The notes below the pieces were generated by a model. The model did not search any database. It saw only the letters and a program-made list of their open reading frames with translations, and was not told where the DNA came from. The translations under genes were made by a program, and so were the position numbers. Below are positions 1 to 10,100 of a DNA stretch of 14,921 nt, in pieces (position 1 is the first letter of the stretch; each line of letters opens with the position of its first letter). Origin of the DNA: Cochliopodium minus (taxonomy: Eukaryota > Discosea > Himatismenida > Cochliopodiidae). The DNA is taken from NCBI GenBank assembly GCA_024220525.1, contig JAMYWO010000598.1, positions 1 through 14,921 of the forward strand, given 5' to 3'.

Positions 1-573
1 TTTCTTTTCATTTTTTTCTTTATTAATTTATGAAATAATTAGTTTTGTTGAAACTTTGGGATTAGAGATGATGAAAAATAAGTTAATTCCTACTTTTCTT
101 CAAAAATAGAAGATATCAAAACATAAGTACTTTTCAGCCATACTCTAATATTAAAAAAGATGGGGAATTGATTGGTTTTGGATTAAATGATTATAATCAA
201 ATTATTTTAAAGATGATAGAGAATTTTAACTCCTGAAACATTATAAAGATGAAAATATTGAAAATATTTTATGTTCTTCAGATTCTTCTTTCATTTTCTT
301 ACAAAATGGAAAACAATTCTCAATGGAAAGTTTTGAATATAAGATTTTTATTGACCATTTATTGATGGAAAATTCTTCAATTATGTTTATTGGATCAGGT
401 GATGTCAAAATATGGTCTCTCAAACTAAGCCACAAATACTTTTCAGAAGAAACAAAACAATTTGTTAACGATTTTATTCTTGTTTTTTGAAATATTTTCA
501 AAAGAAATTTGGTTTTAAACTTCCAAAATATCTTCTTTCTTATTCTGAACAATCCATTAAAAAATTTATATAA
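1..573 (+). pseudogene. Decayed 3' part of an RCC1-repeat gene (left inverted copy)
   Basis: Read on the plus strand this stretch follows the final intron and last exon of the intact RCC1 gene at 13562-13034, including the intron end ATAATTAG at about 40-47 and the C-terminal segment whose last codons are 541-573 (TAA). The same words appear (LILKK.GELIGFG, the GSGDVKIWS segment, KFGFKLP), but reading frame is lost many times: near 66 a GGA has lost a base, near 76 and 104 A-runs change length, and near 117-135 short deletions occur. There are also plain substitutions, so it is a diverged paralogue and not only a misread copy. It runs off the left edge, so the upstream repeats are not visible. 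It converges on the RasGAP/PH gene just as the intact copy converges on the PTEN gene. No function expected from this copy as read. Confidence 0.85.
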
Positions 574-768
574 AATTAAATAATAAAATAAAAATAATAA
601 ATAATTTTTCAAAATTAAATGTTACAGGGTTTAATTTATTTTTATTTTTTTCTTTGATTAATTGTCAAAATTAGATCTGAGTAGTTCTATTGCCTCCACC
701 CAATCCTCCATTTCTTTCTCGTTGGGGGCGGGAGATGAAGTACTCTTCCTGGAAACGATTATTTTGAA
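1..768. repeat. Left arm of a large inverted duplication
   Basis: Positions 1-768 are, in reverse complement, a diverged copy of about 12802-13610. The block contains the RCC1 3' exon, the tail-to-tail intergenic spacer and the last ~108 coding bases of a PH domain up to the word TTCAAAATAATCGT. Similarity stops at that word: inward of 768 the left side continues into PH-array sequence while the right side continues into propeller sequence. The arm reaches position 1 and so extends outside the window. Differences are substitutions plus many 1-3 base indels. Confidence 0.85.
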
Positions 769-3188
769 TCTTCTGAATTTAAAAAAGAATAATTTTCATA
801 AATAAAAGTTTGTTTTTTTTTAATATAGTTAGAATCTTGTGTTTTTTTTTTTTGTTTTCACTTCCAAAGCAAAAAATCAAAAGAAAAGGAAGCAAGCAGT
901 GATAAATCTACTTCAAACCTCCCACTCAGACAAAACAAGGTTCAAAACGGAAAAAAGATCTCCATCAACTCATTCTGAGGGCCAGTATTATTGGTGCTGA
1001 CCTTTCAATAGATTTCATCCATTTGGCCATGTCATACTCATCTTTAGCTTGCAAGAAAAAGTTATGGGTGCGTGTGAAGACTTCGAAGGTGAACTTTTTC
1101 GAGTTTTTCTTCGGCGATGGCCACTGCGCAGCTTTTTGCCGAGGGGAATCACTCCTGCTGCGACCATGTCTCCTGATTTTGTAATAGCTCAATGTGTTGA
1201 TTTTTAAGATGAACCTTATAGAAAAAGCCAAAAATAAAAAAATAAAAATTAAAAATTAAAAAAATAAAAAATTAAAAATAAAAATGAAAAAATAAAAAAA
1301 AAAATAAAAATGATAAAAATAAACCAAATAAAAAAAATAAAATAAAAAAATAAAAATAAAAAAATAAAAATTTTAAATTTTAAAAAAAATGTTTTGTTTA
1401 CCATCTTCTTCTCCAGTTTCTGAATTTTCCACCTTGCTTTGGAGCCAACTTGTTCAATTATTTCGTCCAAATAAATTGCTCATTTCTTTTCAAAAAATAT
1501 CAAAGTAAAAAAATAAAATAAAAAAATAAAATAAGAAATAAAAATAAAAATAAAATAAAAAAAAAAATAAAAATATAAAATAAAAATAAAAATAAAAATA
1601 AAAATAAAATAAAAAAATAAAAAAATAAAAAAATAAAAATAAAAATAAAAATAAAAAATAAAAAATAAAAATAAAAAAAATAAAAATAAAAATAAAATAA
1701 AAATAAAAATAAAAAAATAAAATAAAAAAATAAAATTTAAAATAAATATTTTAAAAATAAAATTTTATAAATAAAAATAAATTTTACAGAGGATTTTCCT
1801 TTTCAATTTACTTAAAGCAAATTTTTAACACATTCATCCAATCTGAGCTAATTGAGATCGCTGGTTCTCATGAACCAAGTACGAGTACGAGTGAGTATTT
1901 GAAGGAACAGGAGCCCGGACCTCCGTCCATCACAGGGATTTGACCATGTCTATTTCTCCGAGTGGTTCTGGACTTCCTGGTGTTTTGTAATAAAAAAGAA
2001 GTTCTTTCAAACGAACCTAAAATAAAATAAAAATAAAATAAAATAAAAATAAAATAAAAAAAAATAAAAAAATAAAAAATAAAATAAAATAAAAATAAAA
2101 ATTAAAAAAAAATAAAATAAAAATAAAAAAATATTTAAAATTCAATAATAATGTTTAATTAAAGTAAAATAAATATAAATAAAAACTTTTGAATAAATAA
2201 AAATGAAAAAATGAAAAATTATAAATAATAAATGAAAAGAGAATATTCAATAAAATTCCTTTTAAATGAAAACTTTAAAATAAAAATAAAAATAAATAAA
2301 AAAAAAAATTAATAAAATAAAAAAATCTAATAAAATAATGAAAAATTTTACCATCTTTTCTTCCAAGATTTAAAATTACCACCTTGCTTTTCCATAAAAA
2401 CCTTCTTTATCTACTCTTTAGATTCAATCAACCACACGTTGTCCTTGGTGTTTCTTGGGTTTTGGGAGCGTTTTTGAATGGCGGGCTTTTCGCTTTTTGA
2501 GCTCGTTGAGCCAGAAGTCTTGGATCTTTTTGTCTGTTGCTTGTAAATAAACACTTTCTTTGTTTTCTCATTTTCTATCTCAAAACAATTTCCTAAACGA
2601 AAAGAAAAATAATTAAAAATGGTATTAAAATGAAAAAATAAAATAAAAATAAAAATAAAAATAAAATAAAAATAATAAAAAATAAAAATAAAAATAAAAA
2701 AATAAAAATAAAAATAAAAAAATAGAAAAAATAAAATAAAAAATAAAAAATAAAAATAAAAATAAAAATAAAAAATAAAAAATAAAATAAAAAGATTGAA
2801 AATAGTTAATCATGAAAATAAAAAATAAAAAATTAAAATTCAAGAAAAAATAAAAATAAAAATATTAATCATGAAAATAAAAATAAAATAAAAGAATCAA
2901 AAATCAAAAAGAAAAAAATAATATAAAAATTTAAAAAATAAAAAAGTCACCTTCTCCCTTTCTTGTTCTGCAATCAGAAGAGAATTTCACCAGTAGGAGA
3001 ATTATCGTGCTGATTCTTAAAATACAAAAGGTGAGACTTGTTCAAAACGAAAATCTCCTCTGATAATTCTTTCCATCGGGACCGCTTTCAACAAATATCC
3101 GCTAATGTCATCGCCAATAGCAGTGCTCTCCTCTTGATGGTAGAAGACATTCTGAGTTCGTTTTCTTCTCTATTTTTCGTGGGTGTCA
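661..3188 (-). pseudogene. Frameshifted tandem PH-domain tail of the RasGAP gene
   Basis: Downstream of the in-frame TAG at 3189 the same strand carries at least three more PH domains and a final PH half. PH2: SGYLLKA near 3104-3084, FVLNKSHLLYFK near 3045-3010, then after an intron CFEIENEKTKKVFI and QATDKKIQDFWLNELKK near 2590-2500. PH3: EKQGGNFKSWKKRW ending at 2352, intron 2351-2017, LFYYKTPGSPEPLGEI near 2000-1950 and SSDWMNVLKI near 1850. PH4: KQGGKFRNWRRRW ending at 1402, intron 1401-1215, FILKINTLSYYK, KFTFEVFTRTHNFFLQAKDE and the helix MAKWMKSIE to about 990. Final half: EKEMEDWVEAIE and the terminus RSNFDN ending at TAA 661. Every domain needs one to three small shifts to read through; most are single-base losses in homopolymers. 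Either a decayed tail or base-call error. I see no convincing N-half for the last PH half. Confidence 0.75.
1470..1790. repeat. A/T pentamer-hexamer low-complexity intron
   Basis: About 250 bases of imperfect AAAAT/AAAAAT units (clearest 1500-1740) lie between the PH3 and PH4 exons of the RasGAP gene. On the coding (minus) strand the tract is T-rich. Similar tracts fill 2017-2351 and about 2600-2945, also introns of this gene. Nothing else is recognisable in them. Confidence 0.8.
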
Positions 3189-5184
3189 CTATATGAGATA
3201 CGGAGCTCTGAGCCAGTCTTTCTTCTCGGCTTCGGTTTCTGTCTCTAAGAGGAAGTTTCTCAACTCTGATTTTATTGAAAATTGAGTTGGATTTTCTGTG
3301 CTTTCTTCGTAAACTACTTTTGTTCCAAGTGGGATTCTTCCTGTACTGGATGGATCCTAAAAAAAAGTTTGAGAAAATTTTAGTAAAATTTTTTTTTTCC
3401 AAGTGTTGGGAATAGAGAAAAAAAAAATTCTTTTTTCACCTGTGGTCCTTTGAAATAGAAAAGAGATCCATTTTTTAAAACGAACCTTCAAATAAAAATA
3501 GAATTAATTTTTTTGATCAAAAAAAATAAATAATTTTAATTTTAAAAAGTAAATAAAAGAGTTGAATGTTTACCATCTTTTTTTCCATATTTTGACGTTT
3601 CCTCCTAGTTTTCTCATCCAACCACTTTTTTCAAGACCAGATATGAACCCAGTGCTTTTCTTTTGATCGCTCCCGTGATTAGAGATGATAGATCCAATCT
3701 TGTGAATATTGTTTTTTAAATATTTATGGATGGAAATGAGTGCTTCGTTCCCATTTACTCCTCCCTTATACTCTATTTTCCTAAAATCTATTTCTTCATT
3801 TAATTCCTAATGAAACAAAAAAAAAATTAAAAATGATTATTTATTAATGTTGTATTTTATTTATTTATTTGTTGTTTTTCAATAAAAAAAAAAGTTACGC
3901 ATAGATTATCTAGGTATGAATTAAACATTCCTATGTTATCTAACATGAAACCATTTAAAAACTCCAAGTACGTTTCTTTGAAGACTGTAATTCCGTTAGC
4001 TAAATTCTGGAGCACCTTGGAAACAATAATGAGTGTTCTCTTTGCAAAAGAGCTAACTGTGATATCAAAAAAAAAACAAAGAATTATGGATCAAAAAAAA
4101 AAAAAATCAATGGAATTCATCAATAATTGATGTTTATAGATGATAATCTTTAAATTATGAATTCTTATTTCATTTATAATTATATAATTCTGAATATTTT
4201 GTTTTTTTTTTTTTTACTGTTTGAATTCAATCCAAATTGTTCGGGAGCAACCATAGCAGGACATACATATCTCAAAAAAATATATCCACCAATGGCTGAT
4301 CTTCCCATCTTCTCTCCAAACTTCTCCGATGAACCTCCTCTTAAATGATTACAAATCACTCTCAATGATCTTTTAAAATAAAAATGGGTATCAAATAGTT
4401 AAGTATATGATGTTATAAATGGATATGTTTACAGTGGCAATAAATCCAATGAATTCAACACTTCCACTATAAATTCCTCCAACAACATTTTTAATTGGAT
4501 CGAATTTTCTTCTATTTTTTTTGGATCCACTTTCTTTGGATCAACCTGTGTTTAATTAAAATATATCAATGAGTTCAATATGAATCAGTGAATATAAAGT
4601 TGAATTTTAAATAAAATTCGAGATATATTGAGATTAATATTGGAATAATGCGATTTAAATAAGAATAATGAATAAATAGGTTAAAAATTATTTGATTTTC
4701 ACTTCATATTGTCCTTTGTCTTTTTGATTCAGATCTTCCATCAATTGCTTCAAGATTGAATCGAGAAAATCTGATCCATTTATTTTGGTAAATCTTGACA
4801 ACATTTTGCTGCATACAGAATTTCTTCTGAATAATGTTGTTGGATTATCTATATATGAAAAAGAAATTTAATGGAAATATTGGAATATGTTTGTTATGAG
4901 TAAAATTAAGTTTGGATATTTAAGAATATAAAATATTTTTTAAATTCCTTTTCGATTGGTATACCTATAAATTCTATCTCTTTTGATATCAATAGATTTA
5001 ATACAGGCAATATCCTTTTGTTTGTGATCAAAAAATCTAATAGCGTTTGTGCTACTTCATCTGCATTATTTTTGTTTTCTTGTGAATCAAGACTTTCCAC
5101 CAATGATAATAAAACAACATAATCTTTTTCAAATAATATATCCACAAATTTTCTAACATTTTCATCAAAATATATGTCTTCCAT
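3189..5184 (-). CDS. RasGAP-PH protein (Ras GTPase-activating protein)
   Basis: Eight exons join in phase: 5184-4965, 4848-4703, 4545-4433, 4369-4218, 4056-3899, 3806-3574, 3485-3440, 3356-3189 (411 aa, TAG). The RasGAP domain spans roughly residues 30-260. TLFRRNS holds the arginine finger (R81, as in the TLFR motif of NF1 and p120GAP), the FLRYVCPA motif lies at 191-198 and KVLQNLAN at 224-231. By family knowledge it would speed GTP hydrolysis by Ras at the membrane. A PH domain follows (about 324-408: SGWMRKLGG, KKRWFVLK, LFYFKGP, EKKDWLRA). The ATG at 5184 has an in-frame stop shortly upstream. The TAG falls right after the PH helix and more PH domains follow beyond it, so the stop may be the first of a series of frameshifts. 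Introns are 63-157 bp where the frame is clean. The RasGAP call is firm; the true C-terminus is not. Confidence 0.9.
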
Positions 5185-5711
5185 TTTCCAAAGTGTATTT
5201 ATTGTGTATATTTGTATCTCTTTTTTTTAATTTTTAAAAAGAATACGTTGATAAAAAAGAATGTGAATATTTTTTTTATTTTATATATTTTTTTAAAAAG
5301 GAGATTGATCACAAATGGCTCCGAATTGAACTGTTATTTCGATCAATATTTGGATCTTAATATCAATGGTTGATTTTGGAAACAAATATAAATACAAAAT
5401 ATCTAAAATTTCAAATATAACAGAAATAATTGAGTAAAAACCATCAAGAAATATTTGTTAAATTTTTCATTTTGAAAAATGTTGAAAGTAATTCCATTAT
5501 AATTTACTTTCCGAAAAGTAAGAAAGAAAAAAGAAAAGCAATTATAAATAAAAGTTACATCTTTATTTGAAAAAGTCATTATTTCTTTTCCAAACAAAGG
5601 AGATGTTTTGAAAATTAAATCTTCCAACTCCAAATCCCAATATAATACAAATAAATCAAAATTCTTTTCCCTTTTTTTCTACAAAATTTTCTTTTTCTCC
5701 CATTTTTTCTT
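5185..5711. other. Intergenic region with an unresolved minus-strand ORF
   Basis: This lies between the RasGAP start codon (5184, minus) and the stop of the membrane-protein gene (5712, minus), so it must hold the RasGAP promoter and 5' leader. The only open frame is minus strand about 5696-5403. It lacks an ATG near its start, begins after a possible acceptor (TTTTGTAG) and reads FDLFVLYWDLELEDL, then KTSPLFGKEIMTFSNKD before becoming low-complexity. It could be a terminal exon of an unidentified transcript, but no partner exon was found. The 200 bases before 5184 are T/A-rich with no recognised motif. Confidence 0.35.
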
Positions 5712-6558
5712 TCAATCATCATTGATCAAAAGATTATTTCTTTCTGCTCTTTTTTTGCAAATACAACATGTTGCTATCATTACAAATATGTTAATCACAA
5801 TGAAAATAACAGATAGTCCAAAGATGATATAAAAATAAATTTCCAATTGATTGCAGAGATACATCTTTTGTTGTGGAATATATGGATTTGAACAGACTGA
5901 TGATGTCAAATTCATAAACATTCTGAAAATAAACTATAAATGGAGGGAAATTATAAAAATTAATTAGAGGATATAAAAATAAAGAGATGTGACTTGTATA
6001 ATTTTATGTGTTTCAAAAGAAAAATGGTTTTACGTATAATGGATACAAGCAAAATAAGATTGATGATGTAGATGTTATCTGAATTAATGTAATATTCCAA
6101 CAACGTCTTGAATTGGAAGCAACATATAGACAGTATAGAAGAGTAGAAATGAAATTGAATACAAGATAAGAGAGAGTTGATACCATCCAAAACAATATTG
6201 ATTGAAAAAATATTCTTTTGTGAATCCCCAACCATGAAAATGCCAAATAAAATTGATAAGATGAATATATCGATAGCAATGATAAAGAGATGTATACAAG
6301 AAGTAAGAAATAATATAGTATTGATCCCTTTTTCTTTATATTGTTTTTATTTGCTTCAAATTCCATTCTATACCAATTGGTAACGTATTCTTTATCCAGA
6401 TTACCAATTTCATAATTATTTTGGTCATTATTATTGTTATTCTTTGTTGGTTGTTGAACATTGTTATAGAAAAAAGTGTTTATTGGTGTATTTATAGGAA
6501 CTGAAATCACATAATTCAGATTTTCATCCATCTGTACAGTGGACCATTCATTATTCAT
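5712..6558 (-). CDS. Four-pass membrane protein, family unknown
   Basis: Two exons: 6558-6047 and 5922-5712, joined across an intron that starts GTATCC and ends TTTTCAG; total 240 aa, stop TGA. The first ~75 residues are hydrophilic and Asn-rich, with a VPINTPINTFF stretch and a run of Asn at about 40-45. Four hydrophobic segments follow at roughly 79-107, 117-147, 153-175 and 198-224. Between segments 3 and 4 is a short loop with two cysteines (CSNPYIPQQKMYLC), and the last segment ends in CCIC followed by a basic-acidic tail (KKRAERNN...NDD). The tetraspan layout with both ends probably cytosolic recalls tetraspanins and claudins, but the tetraspanin CCG loop signature is missing and I do not assign it. 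It is divergent from the PTEN gene, sharing the 6559-7149 spacer. Retaining the intron would give a 181-residue product lacking the last segment. Confidence 0.7.
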
Positions 6559-7149
6559 TCTCGTTGGAAGGAATGATTAAAAATTAATATTTTTAATTTT
6601 TTTTTATTTATAATTTTTTATTGAAAAATATAAAAAAGGGAAGTAAATAAAAAAAAGATTGTAAACATCTGACATCTAAAATAGTCGAACATCTATTGAA
6701 AGAATCTATTAAAAATTAAAAAAACTGAAACATCCGAGAAAAAAAAATGAAAAAAACAGATTCTTGGAAGGATTCTTATTGGAAATATATTCAAAAAAAA
6801 CAAAACTTTCAATAAGTGGAACAATTTTAATTGTTTAATCTGTTCATATTAATGGTGATTGTGGTCAAAAATTGAAGTTCGGATGGTTTCCAAAAAATTT
6901 TATTCAATAAAATAAAATAAAAACAAAAGAAAATGGAATGTTAAAGAATAAAAGAGGAAAAATAAAACTTTAAAACAATTTGATCAAATGAAACAAAATG
7001 AGTTTTATTTTTAGAAAGATAATGTTAAAAATGAAATAACAAAAATAAAAAAAAAATAGAATTTGATAAAGTTATATTTAAAGAAATTTGGAAAACTTAC
7101 ATCTTATTTACTATTGGTCTTTAATATGCATTTTTATATGTTGAATAAT
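6559..7149. promoter_or_regulatory. Divergent promoter region between membrane-protein and PTEN genes
   Basis: About 590 bases separate the two divergent start codons (6558 minus, 7150 plus). No open frame is convincing. The stretch holds a cluster of ACATCT words (6665-6670, 6672-6677, 6689-6694) and a related ACATCC at 6730-6735, and AT-rich TATAAA-like sequence near 6628. Factor identity cannot be told from sequence. An upstream 5' exon for the PTEN gene cannot be excluded. Confidence 0.5.
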
Positions 7150-10100
7150 ATGGATACAAATCAATTGGGAGATCTCAAAAATGAAAGTAATGAAAAAGAT
7201 GTATCACCAAATAAATTAGAAAGAAGCCTATCTGATAATCAATTAAATGTGAATAATGAGATATATGGAAATAATACAAACAATAAGAAAAAATCATTTG
7301 ATAGTATCACCAAACTACAATCTCATACTCCGAGCAATACACCAATTGATACACCAAATGATACACCATTATTAATCCAACAGAATAAAAATAATCCAAA
7401 TGCGATTCCACCACAATTGCCTCCAAAACATAATTCAAACAATAATCTTCAAAATAACAACTCAAATAATCCACCTCCCTTGCCTCCCAAGAATGGAAAT
7501 ACACATGATAAAAATAATCAAAAAAATACAACACATTCTCAATCTTTACCCAATTCAAATCCTTCAATAATTATAACAAATAATGATACAGATGAAAAAG
7601 AGCATCTTCCTCCCAGATTACCACCCAAACAAAATTTTTTCAATAGCAATTATCAAACAGATAATTCCAACAATGAATATAATAATCAAGGAAATTGTTC
7701 ACCACCCACTACACCAACTAAAGATACACCAAATAGTCCAAATAGTAATACACCAAAAAAAAGCCTCTTTGGGAGAATAAGCAATTATTTTGCGCAATCA
7801 TCCTCTCCAAACCAAACTTTACAAGCACCACCCAATAATACTGAAGATAAAGAAGATAAAGATACCAGAGATAAAGAAACAAATCAACTACAACCAAAAA
7901 TGGAAAAAGAAAATTTAAGGAGATCAAGTTATAACAGCAATAACAATAATTACAATAATACTCCCAACAATAATAATAATACATTTTGGAAAAGAGCCAC
8001 TATCGAAATTTTCAATAAAGTGAGAAGCAAGGTGTCTGGCGATAAACAGAGATTCAAGGAGGGCAAATATGATCTTGATTTGACCTATATCACTGAGAGG
8101 ATCATTGCAATGTCTTATCCTGCAGAAGGTATGGAGAGCACATACAGAAATAATATAGATGATGTATCAGATATGTAAAAAAAATTTAATTTTCCTTTTG
8201 GAATATAAACATGTGTACCCAATAATACGATATATTTTTAATTATAATATTATTTATAGGATGAATGAGAAACATCCATCAAGCTATATCATATATAATT
8301 TGAGCCAAAGAGATTATGATTATCATAAATTCGATGATATGGTTTTGAATTGGTGTGGATTTCCTGATCATACCCCACCTCCACTTTCCTTGCTGTTTGA
8401 AATATGCCACTCAATGCTAGATTGGCTTCTAAAAAGTGAAGAAAATATTTGCGTTTTGCATTGTCTAGCAGGAAAAGTACAATTAATTTGTTTATTTAAT
8501 TTATTTTCAATTATTATTTTAATTTTTTGATTAATTTAATTCATTGTTTTTTATTTAATTTTAAAATTAGGGGAGAACAGGAACAGTAATTGCTTCTTTT
8601 TTCATTTTTTCTGGACTATTTCAGAGTGCGGAAGATGCTCTGAATTTTTTCGCAATAAAAAGGTCATTTAACAATTGGGGTGTTACAAATCCATCACAAA
8701 GAAGATTCGTACATTTTTTTTATTTAAAACAAACTTGAAAATATCTTTGAACAAAACAAATAACAAAAAACAATTTTAGGTGTCATACTTGGCGGAGGTA
8801 ATAAAGACAGGGGTGAAACCACACAATAAAATAAGAAGAATCACTTCCATTTTGATGAAAACTGTTCCCAAATTTGATTATTCAGGTACAGGACCTTATT
8901 TTACAATTTCAAGGATTGGAAAGAATGGTGTGGAAGAATTACTGTAAATTCCGCTTTAAAACATTAAAATGTTGATTCAAAAAAACTAAAACTTTTTTTT
9001 TAAAAAAATAGATACGCCTCTAGACCCCGTGAATTAACACAAAAACAACAGATAATTCTTTTTGATAATGTATATACGCAAGTTTATGGAGACTTGTTGA
9101 TTACTTTCAAAAGAGAAACACCTGTTTATAAGTAAAAAAAAAAAACTTTTTTTAAATAAAATTTAATAATATTGAATTTACAACTAAAATAAAACTTACT
9201 TAAATAGGACAAAGCCAGTAGAGACAATGTGTTATTTGGCTTTTAATTTGGGGATGTATGGAGATTCAAAAACAATCAAATTCAACAAACACGAAATCGA
9301 TGATGCATTCAAGGATAACCGATTTGAACAAGAGTTTTCCGTTGAAATAAACTTTGATGACGTGAGGCCTGAACCTAGAGAGGTTCCGGAAATAGACCAG
9401 AACCAATCAGTTGACCCGAACAACACGAATCACAGCATGATCGAGCTAGATCAACCAACTGATCAACATCCGGAGAAGAATGTGAATAACCCAAACCAAC
9501 AGGACTTGAAACAACACAAACATTCTAACGACGATCTCATCAACTTTGAAGATGTCAATCTTTCTGATAACAACACGAACCAAAACCAAAACTATAACAA
9601 CAAAATCCAAAATAACAATACAAACCAACTTAACACTGATCAAAAAAGTACTTCTAATGGAGAGTTGAGCTTGAAGGACATGCTCAGGACTGATATAGAG
9701 GATGAGGAGTTTCTCTTGCTTTATAAGAACACCAGCTTCACTAAAGTGGAGCACATCCCTTTTGGCGAGCATTATGAAGTTCCCGAAGAGCTTCATTTGC
9801 ATTCTTCCAAGGACATTGAAAATCTCTACTCTAGGCCTCCTTGTGCTTACGCATACGATGGATCTATCAATTTTCATTCTTTCATTGGTTCTAATTCAGG
9901 TAAAAAAAAAAATTTATATTTCATTTTATTTATTTTTATTTTTTTAAATTAATTTATTTTTAGATTATTTTATTCATTTTTTATATTATTTTATTCATTT
10001 TTTATACTTTTTTATTTCATTTTTATTTTTTTATTTTTTATATTTCATTGTCCAAAAGAAAAAATAAGGGAAGCAAAGAACCTTGGAAATTTCCTTGAGT

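Noticed and set aside
1-768. Fold-back (self-chimeric read) artefact as cause of the inverted copy
   Set aside because: The two arms differ by substitutions as well as indels, and sequence beyond the arms is unrelated on the two sides, so one molecule read twice does not explain it. An assembly join at the arm cannot be fully excluded without reads.
783-965. PH N-half preceding the last PH half of the RasGAP gene
   Set aside because: Fragments such as LFSVLNLVLSEWEV are suggestive in one frame, but there is no SG(W/F)L.K start or KxW..RW motif, so no domain is claimed.
7307-7984. Minus-strand frames opposite the PTEN N-terminus
   Set aside because: They are complements of Asn- and Pro-rich codons on the real coding strand and have no family likeness.
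9232-9877. Minus-strand frames at 9232-9426 and 9446-9877
   Set aside because: They lie opposite the C2 and linker exon, which has a clear family match and in-phase splice sites.
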